Source of the DNA: an uncultured Desulfovibrio sp.
Lineage (GTDB): Bacteria > Desulfobacterota > Desulfovibrionia > Desulfovibrionales > Desulfovibrionaceae
Assembly: GCA_913060505.1 (NCBI GenBank)
Contig: CAJXRQ010000010.1
Location: forward strand, 37,564-101,563
Reading direction: 5' to 3'
DNA length: 64,000 nucleotides
This document shows, piece by piece, positions 55,195 to 64,000 of the stretch. The position numbers were made by a program, and so were the translations under genes. The notes under the pieces were generated by a model that saw only the letters and a list, made by a program, of their open reading frames with translations, searched no databases and was not told where the DNA came from. Positions within the stretch are counted from its first letter, which is position 1, and each line of letters opens with the position of its first letter.

Positions 55195-55995
55195 ATGAAA
55201 TTGCCGATTGACCTGCCACCCATTCCCGGGCTGGTGTCGCCTTCGTGGGAAACCGTGTTTGGCGTGGAAATCCGCGAGAACGACGAGAATCTTGTGCCCT
55301 TGTCGCTTGCTGAAAACACGATTCTGGTACGGCCTGCGTATTACAGCGCGGGCATAGAGCGCGCCCTGCCCGAATGTTACGCGCGAGACTCCATCCGGCA
55401 ACGATTGCTGGAGGCCAACGCGCTGCTCCCCAAAGGCTTGCGTCTGGTTATTCTGGATAGCTGGCGCAGCAAGGAAACCCAGGTTGCGCTATTCAAACTT
55501 TGCGCTGCCGCGCTGACAAAGGCCTATCCGGACAGGAGTGCACCGGAAATCAAGGAAATGACCGAGGAATTCGTGGCGCCTCCCTGCATGGAAAAGAGTC
55601 GTCCTTCTCCCCACGCAACGGGCGGGGCCGTGGATTTGACTATCGCCACCATTGACGGCGTTCCGCTCTTTTTTGGCGCTCCCTTCGACTATCCCGGGCC
55701 GATTTCCTACACCCGCTACTTTGAGGAACGGCTTGAGCAGGGCGACCTCCTCAGCGAAAAGGAAACGATTGCTCTTGGTAACCGACGGTTGCTTTATGAC
55801 GTCATGACGCGCGCCGGGTTCGTGAACTACCACGGGGAATGGTGGCATTATGAATATGGCACACAGCGTTGGGCCTATGTGGAGAACAAACCTTTCGGCG
55901 TCTTTGGCCCAAGGGAAGTTGTTCTTGATTCCTTCTCGGTATTCAATCCCTCAAGTGCTTCCGAACTGACGGCTCTGGTTACCGCCGGAGGTTGA
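55195..55995 (+). CDS. D-alanyl-D-alanine dipeptidase-like peptidase (VanX/DdpX, M15D)
   Basis: LVILDSWRSKETQVALF, SPHATGGAVDLTIATIDG (HxxxxxxD), YHGEWWHYEYG (EWWH). Confidence 0.88.
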   Translation: MKLPIDLPPIPGLVSPSWETVFGVEIRENDENLVPLSLAENTILVRPAYYSAGIERALPECYARDSIRQRLLEANALLPKGLRLVILDSWRSKETQVALFKLCAAALTKAYPDRSAPEIKEMTEEFVAPPCMEKSRPSPHATGGAVDLTIATIDGVPLFFGAPFDYPGPISYTRYFEERLEQGDLLSEKETIALGNRRLLYDVMTRAGFVNYHGEWWHYEYGTQRWAYVENKPFGVFGPREVVLDSFSVFNPSSASELTALVTAGG

Positions 55996-56027
55996 CAACT
56001 GCTCGTTTACTCACCGAAAAAAAATAT

Positions 56028-56065
56028 AGCCCCCGCACGGCCGAAATGGTGTGCGGGGGCTTTTG
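56028..56065. terminator. Bidirectional terminator between convergent operons
   Basis: AGCCCCCGCAC-ggccgaaatggt-GTGCGGGGGCTTTT. Confidence 0.85.
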
Positions 56066-56075
56066 ATTAGTGCGG

Positions 56076-57803
56076 TTATGCCGCTTCTTCTTTTTGCAGG
56101 GGGCGCTTGACGACAAAGAGTGCTCCGGCGGTGACAAGCGTGCCGACAACGATGGATAAGGCGTACATGGGCAGGCCGGTGATGGCGTTGGGAATGGGCA
56201 GGACGAAGATGCCACCGTGGGGGACCATGGACGCGCAGCCCATGGCCATGGACATGGCGCCGGTAACTGCCGAGCCGATCATTATGCAGGGGATGACACG
56301 GAAAGGATCGCGTGCCGCAAAGGGAATCGCTCCTTCCGTGATGAATGAAATGCCCAGCACAAAGGCTGCCTTGCTGGCCTCATGTTCATCGTCGGTAAAC
56401 CGGTTTTTGAAGAGCGTCGCAGCCAGTGCCAGCCCCAAAGGAGGCGTCATGCCCGCCGCCATGACCGCGGCCATGGGGGTATATATCTGCGCGGATATAA
56501 GGCCGACCCCGAACGTGTAGGCCGCCTTGTTGACTGGTCCTCCCATGTCAAAGGCCATCATGGCTCCCAGGATAAGCCCCAGTACAAGAGCTGAGGAATC
56601 CTGCATGGTTTTGAGCCATTCGGACATGGATGTGAGCACGTATTTTACAGGCGGACCGACTACATAGATCATAAGCAGTCCCACAATGAGGGTGGACAGG
56701 AACGGCAGGATAAGTATCGGTTTCAAGCCCTGAAGGTTCTGTGGCAGTTTGATCGAGTCATTGAGGAATTTTGTCAGGTAGCCGGCAATGAAACCCGCCA
56801 CGATGCCTCCGAGAAATCCCGCTTCAACCTGGGTTGCCATGAGGCCCCCAACAAGGCCGGGGGTGATGCCCGGACGTTGTGCGATGGAAAAGGAAATGTA
56901 CCCGGCAAGTACCGGAACGAACAGGGAAAACGCACCGGCGCCGCCAATTTGCTTTAGTGCCCAGCCGAATGTGCCCGTTGCGTCCCCGGCATAGATGCCG
57001 CCAAAAGCAAAGGCCAGCGCGATGAGCAGACCGCCTGCCACGACCACGGGGAGCATGTAGGAAACCCCGGTCATAAGGTGGAGATATGGACCGGTCCTTC
57101 CGGCTGAGCGTTCCTTCTTTATATCCGAAACCTGATCGATCAGTTCCTTTTTGGAGAACGGCGCAGCCACAAGCGCGGACTTGATGGCCTGTTCTCCGTT
57201 GTGCAGGGCGGCTTTGGTGGTGGTTTCGTAGAGCGGCTTACCCATAAAACGGGTCGTGTCCACAAAGGCGTCCGCGGCAATCACGACGGCATCGGCCCGG
57301 GCTATATCTTCGTCGGTGAGCATGTTCTTTGCGCCCACGGAGCCTTGAGTCTCAATCTTCATTTCATGGCCCATTGCCTCGCCTGCTTTTCGCAAGGCTT
57401 CGGCGGCCATGAACGTATGCGCGATACCCGTCGGGCAGGAGGTCACGCCGATGATGTATTTTTGTCCTTCGCTGTCCATTGCGGCCTGCGTCATACCTTC
57501 TGCCTCGGCCAGAGCTGCGGTGATGACTTCCCTGGTGTTCCGAACGGCTTCGCTGGTGGATACGGCATACAGGGGTTTGCCCTGGAACCGGACCGGGTCC
57601 ACGTGAATGTCGGCGGCCATGATGATCACGTCGGCCGCGTTGATGGTTTCCTGGGAAAGAACGTCCCTGGCCCCCTCGGCTCCCTGGGTTTCCACTTCCA
57701 CTTCATGGCCCATGGATGCTCCTACCTTTTTCAGGGCCTCTGCGGCCATGATGGTGTGAGCCACTCCGGTGGGGCAAGCGGTAACTGCAACAATTTTCGA
57801 CAT
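56076..57803 (-). CDS. fruA: Fructose PTS EIIBC with duplicated IIB
   Basis: Two IIB domains (VAVTACPTGVAHTIMAAEAL; IGVTSCPTGIAHTFMAAEAL) plus IIC. Confidence 0.94.
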   Translation of the reverse strand: MSKIVAVTACPTGVAHTIMAAEALKKVGASMGHEVEVETQGAEGARDVLSQETINAADVIIMAADIHVDPVRFQGKPLYAVSTSEAVRNTREVITAALAEAEGMTQAAMDSEGQKYIIGVTSCPTGIAHTFMAAEALRKAGEAMGHEMKIETQGSVGAKNMLTDEDIARADAVVIAADAFVDTTRFMGKPLYETTTKAALHNGEQAIKSALVAAPFSKKELIDQVSDIKKERSAGRTGPYLHLMTGVSYMLPVVVAGGLLIALAFAFGGIYAGDATGTFGWALKQIGGAGAFSLFVPVLAGYISFSIAQRPGITPGLVGGLMATQVEAGFLGGIVAGFIAGYLTKFLNDSIKLPQNLQGLKPILILPFLSTLIVGLLMIYVVGPPVKYVLTSMSEWLKTMQDSSALVLGLILGAMMAFDMGGPVNKAAYTFGVGLISAQIYTPMAAVMAAGMTPPLGLALAATLFKNRFTDDEHEASKAAFVLGISFITEGAIPFAARDPFRVIPCIMIGSAVTGAMSMAMGCASMVPHGGIFVLPIPNAITGLPMYALSIVVGTLVTAGALFVVKRPLQKEEAA

Positions 57804-57815
57804 GTCAATACCCCC

Positions 57816-58763
57816 TTAGATGGTAATTTTATTGACTTCGACGTTTGGTTCCAGCAATCGGGCGGCTGCGGGGTCTTTGAGGCTCGGTGCGGCCTGTGCA
57901 ACCGTGGCGGCGGACAGTGCCGTGGCCATTCGCACCCGCTCCTGCAAGTTCATTCCAAGGGCCATGCCCGCAACGAGTCCGCCGATCATGGCGTCGCCCG
58001 CTCCCACTGTGGAAACGGGATCAATGCCGGGTGGTCGGACAAGAAGCGCCTCGTCATTTTCAATGAACACGGCTCCCTGCGCTCCAAGGGATACGGTGAC
58101 CGTATGGATGCCATTTGCGAGGAGATTTCTCGCCTCGGTGATGATTCTGTCTTGCCGATCCATGGGGACGCCGACCAGTTCGGCCAGTTCCTCGTCATTG
58201 GGTTTGACCAGCCATGGCCCGGCCTCCACTGCGGACTTGAGGGCAGGGCCGCTGGTATCCACCACGGCCTTTGAGCCCTGTTCTTTGACGATTTCGACCA
58301 GCTCGCGCATGATTTCGGGGGCCACCCCGGCGGGAAGGCTGCCGGCAAGCACCACAAAGGAGAAATCGCCGGACAACCGTTTTATCATATCCATGAGCTT
58401 ACTCATGTGTTCCGGATCTGGTTGCAGTCCGGGGAAATTGATGTCCGTGGTAGATTCGTTGTTTGGGTCGAGAACCTTGATCCCGATGCGGGTTTCGCCC
58501 GGAACGCGCACGAATCGGTCCGTGATTTCCTGATTGCGAAAGCGGCGTTCGAAAATGGCCGCGTTCTCTTCGCCGAGGAATCCGGTAACAGTCACGGGCA
58601 GGTCAAATCCCCTGAGCAATCCTGCGATGTTCACGCCTTTCCCTGCCGCGTCCAGCCGGTGTTCGGTTACCCGGTTGACCTTTCCAGCCGTAAAATCAGG
58701 GACGGAGCAGGCCAGATCAATGGCCGGGTTCAAGGTGACAGTGAGAATGTTCTGGTTTGTCAT
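57816..58763 (-). CDS. fruK: 1-phosphofructokinase
   Basis: LTVTLNPAIDLACSV, PFKB signature STVGAGDAMIGGLVAG; between fruA and fruB. Confidence 0.94.
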   Translation of the reverse strand: MTNQNILTVTLNPAIDLACSVPDFTAGKVNRVTEHRLDAAGKGVNIAGLLRGFDLPVTVTGFLGEENAAIFERRFRNQEITDRFVRVPGETRIGIKVLDPNNESTTDINFPGLQPDPEHMSKLMDMIKRLSGDFSFVVLAGSLPAGVAPEIMRELVEIVKEQGSKAVVDTSGPALKSAVEAGPWLVKPNDEELAELVGVPMDRQDRIITEARNLLANGIHTVTVSLGAQGAVFIENDEALLVRPPGIDPVSTVGAGDAMIGGLVAGMALGMNLQERVRMATALSAATVAQAAPSLKDPAAARLLEPNVEVNKITI

Positions 58764-58775
58764 GAGTTGCTCCGG

Positions 58776-61250
58776 CTATGGCAGGCTAAGCGCCCGGACC
58801 TGCCTGTTGTCCCGGCAGGCGAGCGCCTGTTGGGCCACTGCCCGGGCCTGCTCAAGCGACATGGTACGGATGCGTGCCTTGACCGCGGCAATGGACGGAA
58901 CAACCATGCTCAGCTCCTTGACGCCGAGGCCTACGAGAATCACGGCACCCAATGGTTCGCCAGCAAGGCCGCCGCATACGCCGGTCCAGATTCCAGCCTG
59001 TTCGGAAGCTTCGACAACCCGGGCGATCATGCGCAACACGGCAGGGTGCAGGGAGTCGGCCTGTGCAGCGAGGGTGGGGTGTACCCGGTCCATTGCCATG
59101 GCGTATTGGGTCAGGTCGTTGGTGCCTATGGAGAAGAAATCCACTTCCTTGGCAAACTCCGGGGCCATGGCCACCACGGAAGGAACTTCCACCATGATGC
59201 CGATCTCGCACGGTCCGGCTCCGACCTCGATGCGCGCCTTTTCCGCCAGACGTTTGGCGGCGGCCAACTCGTCCAGCGTGGCAATCATCGGGAACATGAT
59301 GCGGATGGGGCCGTATTTGGACGCCCGATAAATGGCCCGAAGCTGGGTCAGGAACAGTTCTGGACGGTTCAGGCAGAGCCGGATTCCACGTTCTCCGAGG
59401 AACGGGTTTTCTTCCGGCGGCAGATCGAGGTAGGAGACCGATTTATCCCCACCGATATCCAGCGTGCGGATGATGATGGGCAGGCCATTCAGTGCTTCCA
59501 CCATGGCCTTGTAATTCTGGTATTGTTCTTCTTCATCCGGTGGCGTGTCACGATCCAGAAAGAGGAATTCCGTACGCATGAGGCCGACGCCTTCACCTCC
59601 GGCATTGACGGCTTTTTCCGCTTCGTTGGCCTTGCCAATGTTGGCAACCACTTCGATGCGTGCGCCGTCAGTCATGAGTGCGGGTTCGAATCGGGATTGG
59701 TATTCCCGGTTTCGTAGCTCTTCCAACTGCTTCTTGACGGATGCCGCGGCTTCCATGTCCTTTGCACTCGGTTCCAGATAGAGGTTGCCCGAGTCGCCAT
59801 CAAGAATGGCCATGGTATTGTCCGCAATTTCAAGCACTGCGGGGCCGGCAGCTACAATTGCCGGGATATCCAGAGAACGGGCGATGATGGCCGAGTGGGA
59901 CGTGGGACCACCGCTTGCGGTGCAGAATCCGAGAATCAGCGCCGGGTCAAGCTGCGCGGTGTCGGATGGGGTCAGGTCTTCAGCTATGAGGATGACAGGT
60001 TGGTCCGGGGTGAAGGGTTCGTCATGGAGTACGCCTGCCAGATGCTTGAGCACTCTGCGGCCCACGTCGCGCAGGTCCATGGCACGGGCCGCCAGAACTT
60101 CATCGCGATGCTTTTTCATGGCCCGGACGCGTTCATCGATGACTTGTCGCCATGCGTATCCGGCAGACTTGCCTTCAAGAATCAGTTCCTCTGTTTCGGC
60201 AATGAGTTCGGGATCTTCCAGAAATGCCTCATGGGCACGGAATATGGCCGCACTCGGCTCGCCGGAACGGGCGCGAACTTCGTTGTACAACATGTGGAGG
60301 TTGCTCTTGGCTGCGGCAATGGCCTTGGCGAGTTCGGAGGATTCATGCCTGGGATCCCTGGCTATGGCCTCCACGATGATGCGGTCATGGGTGTACTGGC
60401 GGACAGGCCCGCAGGCGAGTCCAGGCGATGCGGTGCATCCGGGAACCGTGCGTCTTACTTCTTCAGGCGCCCAACCGTGGGCTACCTGAGGAACGGATTT
60501 TTCTTCCGCTGTTTCTCCAAGTCCCGCATCCACAGCTTCCTTGAGCGCCGCCAAAGCTGTTTTTGCGTCCGCTCCCTTGGCGTGGATGCGCATGGTCTTG
60601 CCGGATGTGACGCCGAGCTTCAACAATGACGCAAGGCTTTTCCCGTTGCCGGAGCGTCCATCAAATTCAACATAAATTTCAGCAGTAAAGGCTTTTGCGA
60701 TGTCAACGAAGAAGGTGGCAGGGCGGGCGTGCAAACCGTGTGAACCCACGATCGTCACGTCCACTGCCGCATCAAAGTCGCTGACGTCCAGTCGTGGGCC
60801 GGGGCGTTGTTGCGGCTTTGCGTCGTCTCCGCTCAATGACCGGGCAATTGCTCCGGCATCTTTGGTGGTGGCCAGCAATTCCGTAGTCTCGGCATCATCC
60901 AGAATGTGCGTCAGGTTCGTGAGGATTTCGATGTGTTCATCCGACCGGGCTGCTATCCCCACCACGAGGTGCACCGTCTCGCCGGTGTTCCAGGTGACGC
61001 CGTCCGGAACTTGCAGCACCGCGATGCCGGTTTTTTTGATCAGGTCACGATTTTCCGGGAGGCCGTGCGGTATGGATATGCCGTTACCGAGAAATGTATT
61101 GGCAACATCTTCCCGTTTTTTCATGCTTTCAATATAGCCGGGCTCAATGTAACCTTGCTCCACAAGAATATTCCCCACCATCTCTATGGCTTGGAGTTTT
61201 CCCGATGCTTCGGCACCGATGACGATATTACTTGTGTCCAGATTGATCAT
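58776..61250 (-). CDS. fruB: Multiphosphoryl transfer protein (EIIA-HPr-EI)
   Basis: IIA His (SIPHGLPENRDL), HPr (GSHGLHARPATFFV), EI (GGPTSHSAIIARSLDIPAIV). Confidence 0.94.
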   Translation of the reverse strand: MINLDTSNIVIGAEASGKLQAIEMVGNILVEQGYIEPGYIESMKKREDVANTFLGNGISIPHGLPENRDLIKKTGIAVLQVPDGVTWNTGETVHLVVGIAARSDEHIEILTNLTHILDDAETTELLATTKDAGAIARSLSGDDAKPQQRPGPRLDVSDFDAAVDVTIVGSHGLHARPATFFVDIAKAFTAEIYVEFDGRSGNGKSLASLLKLGVTSGKTMRIHAKGADAKTALAALKEAVDAGLGETAEEKSVPQVAHGWAPEEVRRTVPGCTASPGLACGPVRQYTHDRIIVEAIARDPRHESSELAKAIAAAKSNLHMLYNEVRARSGEPSAAIFRAHEAFLEDPELIAETEELILEGKSAGYAWRQVIDERVRAMKKHRDEVLAARAMDLRDVGRRVLKHLAGVLHDEPFTPDQPVILIAEDLTPSDTAQLDPALILGFCTASGGPTSHSAIIARSLDIPAIVAAGPAVLEIADNTMAILDGDSGNLYLEPSAKDMEAAASVKKQLEELRNREYQSRFEPALMTDGARIEVVANIGKANEAEKAVNAGGEGVGLMRTEFLFLDRDTPPDEEEQYQNYKAMVEALNGLPIIIRTLDIGGDKSVSYLDLPPEENPFLGERGIRLCLNRPELFLTQLRAIYRASKYGPIRIMFPMIATLDELAAAKRLAEKARIEVGAGPCEIGIMVEVPSVVAMAPEFAKEVDFFSIGTNDLTQYAMAMDRVHPTLAAQADSLHPAVLRMIARVVEASEQAGIWTGVCGGLAGEPLGAVILVGLGVKELSMVVPSIAAVKARIRTMSLEQARAVAQQALACRDNRQVRALSLP

Positions 61251-61287
61251 GGTTAACCTCCTGAATCCTCGGATTGTAGGATTAAAA

Positions 61288-61301
61288 TGTAATCGTTTTC
61301 A
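61288..61301. promoter_or_regulatory. LacI/FruR-type operator candidate
   Basis: TGTAATCGTTTTCA, upstream of fruB. Confidence 0.55.
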
Positions 61302-61496
61302 AAAAATGTGTCAACGAGGTTGGCTGATTGTGTGAGTAGTCTGTGATTTTGCATAGTAATCCCTGTAGTTTTTTGAAAGAATTATTATTTCATCTTGCAT
61401 TTTATCCAAGGGAAGACAGGTAATGTGGGGTATGGTTTGGTGTGTTTCGTAAACGAGATTGTCTCGTAAATATAATTTCATTCTTGAGATAACTTA

Positions 61497-61510
61497 TGAA
61501 ATCGTTTACA
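61497..61510. promoter_or_regulatory. LacI/FruR-type operator candidate
   Basis: TGAAATCGTTTACA, upstream of the regulator start. Confidence 0.55.
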
Positions 61511-61542
61511 TTCTAAGGCGGAAAATAAAAGGTGAGATATGT

Positions 61543-62541
61543 ATGAATCTTAAGGATATCGCAAAAGCTGCCGGAGTTTCGACGGCCACAGTTTCCCGTG
61601 TGCTCAGCGGGAAGGACAACGTACGAGCAGACACCCGCAAGAGAATTTTGGAAGTCGTGGATAGGATGAACTACAGGCCCAACCGGGCTGCAAGGAGCCT
61701 TCGTTCTCGCCGTTCCAGTTTTATCGGTTTGATCGTGGCAGACATCCAGTCGCCTTTTTTCGCTTCGTTGAGCCGGGGGGTGGAAGATATCGCCCAAAAG
61801 AATGATTACAGCGTCATTCTTTGCAATACTGATGAAAATCCGAAAAAGGAACGGATGTATCTGGATATGATGCAGGGTGAAAATGCCGCAGGTGTCGTTG
61901 TTGCGCCCACCTTGCGGCTCTCCAAGACCATTACGCGGTCAGTGGCGGATTCCTGCGCAACCGTGGTTATTGACCGCCGTGTGCAAGGCGTGGACGTGGA
62001 CATGGTGCTCATTGACAATGTCACGGCGGCCCATGATTTGACAGCGCACATGCTCGGCCATGGTTACACTCGGCTGGCAGGACTTTTTGGGGAAAGCAGT
62101 TCCACTGGGCTTGAGCGCAGGGCGGGGTTTGAGCAGGCGTTGCAGGACGCCGGTATGCCTTCGGATGAACAGTTGGTTTTGCATTTGCCTGCTCGTGAAG
62201 ATGCCGCCCATGAGGCTGTTTCCCGTTTCCTTGAGTTGGACAATCCGCCGGAAGCCGTCATTACCAGCAATGGCATGCTGGCAGCGGGAGCGTTTCGCGC
62301 TCTTCGGGATAGGGAGATATCCGTCCCCGAAGAGGTCGCTTTTGCAACGTTTGATGAAACTCCGTGGACGGCCATGATTCGGCCTTCAGTCACCGTGGTC
62401 CGGCAACCAGCCTATGCCCTTGGGCAGACCGCCGCCGAGATGCTTTTCAAGCGCATTGCCGACCCGGAACGTCCAACGAGGCAGGTTGTTCTGTCGAGTG
62501 AATTGGTCATTCGGCAATCCTGTGGAAATCATAAAGAATAA
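61543..62541 (+). CDS. LacI-family regulator, likely FruR/Cra-like
   Basis: MNLKDIAKAAGVSTATVSRVLSGKDNVRADTRKRILEVVDRMNYRPNRAARSLRS; divergent from fruBKA. Confidence 0.9.
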   Translation: MNLKDIAKAAGVSTATVSRVLSGKDNVRADTRKRILEVVDRMNYRPNRAARSLRSRRSSFIGLIVADIQSPFFASLSRGVEDIAQKNDYSVILCNTDENPKKERMYLDMMQGENAAGVVVAPTLRLSKTITRSVADSCATVVIDRRVQGVDVDMVLIDNVTAAHDLTAHMLGHGYTRLAGLFGESSSTGLERRAGFEQALQDAGMPSDEQLVLHLPAREDAAHEAVSRFLELDNPPEAVITSNGMLAAGAFRALRDREISVPEEVAFATFDETPWTAMIRPSVTVVRQPAYALGQTAAEMLFKRIADPERPTRQVVLSSELVIRQSCGNHKE

Positions 62542-62928
62542 TCGGGTAGCGTAGTACAGGCTATGTCGTGATGGTGAAGTTGGAAGAGAAGAAAGGGAAG
62601 AGCGTTTTGCTGACAAACGTCGCCGGAATAGTGGAGAGCGTGGCGGATGACGTTCAAAACAGTTCCGACTGACGTTATGTGTTCTGGTAAGTGAAGTGCG
62701 GTGCCGGATGCCATTTTCCCGGCACCGTTTTTATGTTTTGGGCTGTTCTCAAGCTATCCGCGCAAGCTGGATCTGCAAAAAATCCGGTGAAAAAAATGAC
62801 CGGCGGTCGCAATAGTTGAAATCCTCTGCGTAATGCCATAGACAAGCTGATGTTTTCGTGACGGGAAAAGAGGGATTTCCGATACGGAGAGGGTAAATTG
62901 TCTTGGTCATTCCCCCCTTGGGAGGCAC

Positions 62929-63177
62929 ATGCCAATCACATCGTTATCAAAGGTGGACACTGTGCCTGGGTGTTCACTACAGGTGCGCCAACAGCCGGGG
63001 AATATTCCTTATGAATACGAGATCTGCCGATTCCGGACAGGCGTTGCTCAAAACGCGGCCACAGTCAGAGATTGTTTCAAGACCTCGCGGGAGAGAGGAA
63101 AAGCCGGACTATACATATTCGGGGGGATCTGCGGCAAGGCCACTTCCATCATTGTAACCACGAGAGAAATTTCATGA
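62929..63177 (+). CDS. Small hypothetical protein overlapping the start of the YkvI-like gene
   Basis: GGGAGG RBS-like sequence before ATG; stop TGA overlaps next ATG (ATGA). No recognised family. Confidence 0.3.
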   Translation: MPITSLSKVDTVPGCSLQVRQQPGNIPYEYEICRFRTGVAQNAATVRDCFKTSRERGKAGLYIFGGICGKATSIIVTTREIS

Positions 63178-64000
63178 AAAGTTTACCGGCTTATCTGGGC
63201 ATTGCCTTTGTCTGGTTCAGCGGCCATTTCGGAGGCGGCTTTGCCTCCGGCCGACAGATCGTCGCATTTTTCCTTGGGCATCATTGGGCGTCCGTATTCA
63301 TGCCCGCAGTTGCCATGTTTGTGATGGGGCTGACCTTCTACTATTCCATGGTCATCGCGGCCCGGTTCAATGTTTTCGACTACAGTGTCTGGTCCAAAAA
63401 GCTCTATGGCGGCGCGGCTACGGTCATGGCCCCCATATACGAAATACTGATCAACCTGCTGCTGGTGCTGGTGACCGCTGTGGCGTTTGCCACTGGAGGG
63501 GCTACTCTGGCCAAGGCCGCCGGAACTTCATACATGCTGAACACCGTAGTCATCGCGGCCATTATCTTTGTATTGACCATTTACGGGGCGGCTCTGGTCC
63601 GCAAGTCCGCTTCGGTAATTTCCGTATTGCTCATCACCTGTATTTTTATCATTTACTTGCCGAACATCATACACTTTTTCCCGAAGATTCTGGCGAATAT
63701 GGCGGCGCTGCAAAAAGGCGAGATAGCGACCTCGGCCCAAAGCTCGTTTCCGGACGCCTTGTGGTGGGGCATCAAATACGGCGCGTTGCAATGTTGTGCC
63801 ATCGGCGCCTACATCGTGCACACACAGGCCTGCCCGGATAAATCCAGCCTCAAAAAGGCCGCCATTTCCGGTTTTATCATCAACACCGGTGTCATGTACC
63901 TGACGTATTTCGGTATTCTCGCCTTTGCCGACCAAGGCGTACTGAAGGAAGCGGTCCCCTCGCTGTTCGTGGTCATGCACGGTGTAGGCGGAACATGGAT
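63174..64000 (+). CDS. YkvI-like membrane protein (runs off right edge)
   Basis: Translation MKSLPAYLGIAFVWFSGHFGGGFASGRQIVAFFLGHHWASVFMPAVAMFVMGLTFYYSMVIAARFNVFDYSVWSKKLYGG...; polytopic; open to window end, hence absent from ORF track. Confidence 0.75.
   Translation, partial: MKSLPAYLGIAFVWFSGHFGGGFASGRQIVAFFLGHHWASVFMPAVAMFVMGLTFYYSMVIAARFNVFDYSVWSKKLYGGAATVMAPIYEILINLLLVLVTAVAFATGGATLAKAAGTSYMLNTVVIAAIIFVLTIYGAALVRKSASVISVLLITCIFIIYLPNIIHFFPKILANMAALQKGEIATSAQSSFPDALWWGIKYGALQCCAIGAYIVHTQACPDKSSLKKAAISGFIINTGVMYLTYFGILAFADQGVLKEAVPSLFVVMHGVGGTW

Noticed and set aside
54274-55401. 375-aa minus-strand ORF
   Set aside because: Antisense to DctM and the VanX-like gene; His/Gln/Arg/Asn-rich shadow frame.
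57201-59717. Long plus-strand ORFs (357 and 436 aa) over the fru operon
   Set aside because: Antisense to fruA, fruK and fruB; Gly/His/Phe-rich shadow frames.
1-64000. CRISPR arrays, tRNA/rRNA genes, transposases, prophage modules
   Set aside because: No regularly spaced direct repeats, no transposase/integrase-like ORFs and no RNA gene signature were seen; a tRNAscan-SE, Infernal or ISfinder run could overturn this.

Overview
The window is a gene-dense chromosomal segment. Multiheme cytochromes, a DmsABC-type molybdoenzyme, TRAP and PTS transporters, sigma-54 regulators and 2-oxoacid:ferredoxin oxidoreductase suggest an anaerobic Desulfovibrionaceae-like proteobacterium; this taxonomic guess is inference. 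Main modules: (1) IclR / DapA-family / GntP operon with a second DapA-family gene cut by the left edge; (2) split flavocytochrome c with a heptaheme-cytochrome b561 fusion and a divergent sigma-54 activator; (3) a thiaminase I-like protein with a C-terminal MVL-like domain, plus a decayed second copy; (4) DmsABC/TorD-type operon with an SBP-sensor hybrid kinase, NtrC-type regulator and FmdE-MoeA-like protein; (5) a cluster that reads as amino-acid oxidation to ATP: KorABG-type oxidoreductase, ferredoxin, ADP-forming acyl-CoA synthetase, RidA, MFS, HcnABC-like FAD/2Fe-2S dehydrogenase, TSUP, PrdF-like proline racemase; (6) a decayed potD-potA-D-aminoacylase locus; (7) an AT-rich EptA-like gene; (8) IclR / TRAP / VanX-type dipeptidase; (9) fructose PTS operon with LacI-type regulator; (10) a YkvI-like membrane protein cut by the right edge. 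No rRNA, tRNA, CRISPR array, IS element or prophage was recognised. The strongest hunt items are the proposed D-amino-acid (possibly proline) to acyl-CoA to ATP cluster, the thiaminase-lectin fusion, paired palindromes and sigma-54-like elements in the DMSO-reductase-type regulon, the spaced composite operators near the first IclR gene, and a 29-bp perfect inverted repeat between divergent genes. All family calls come from reading the protein sequences; no database search was run.
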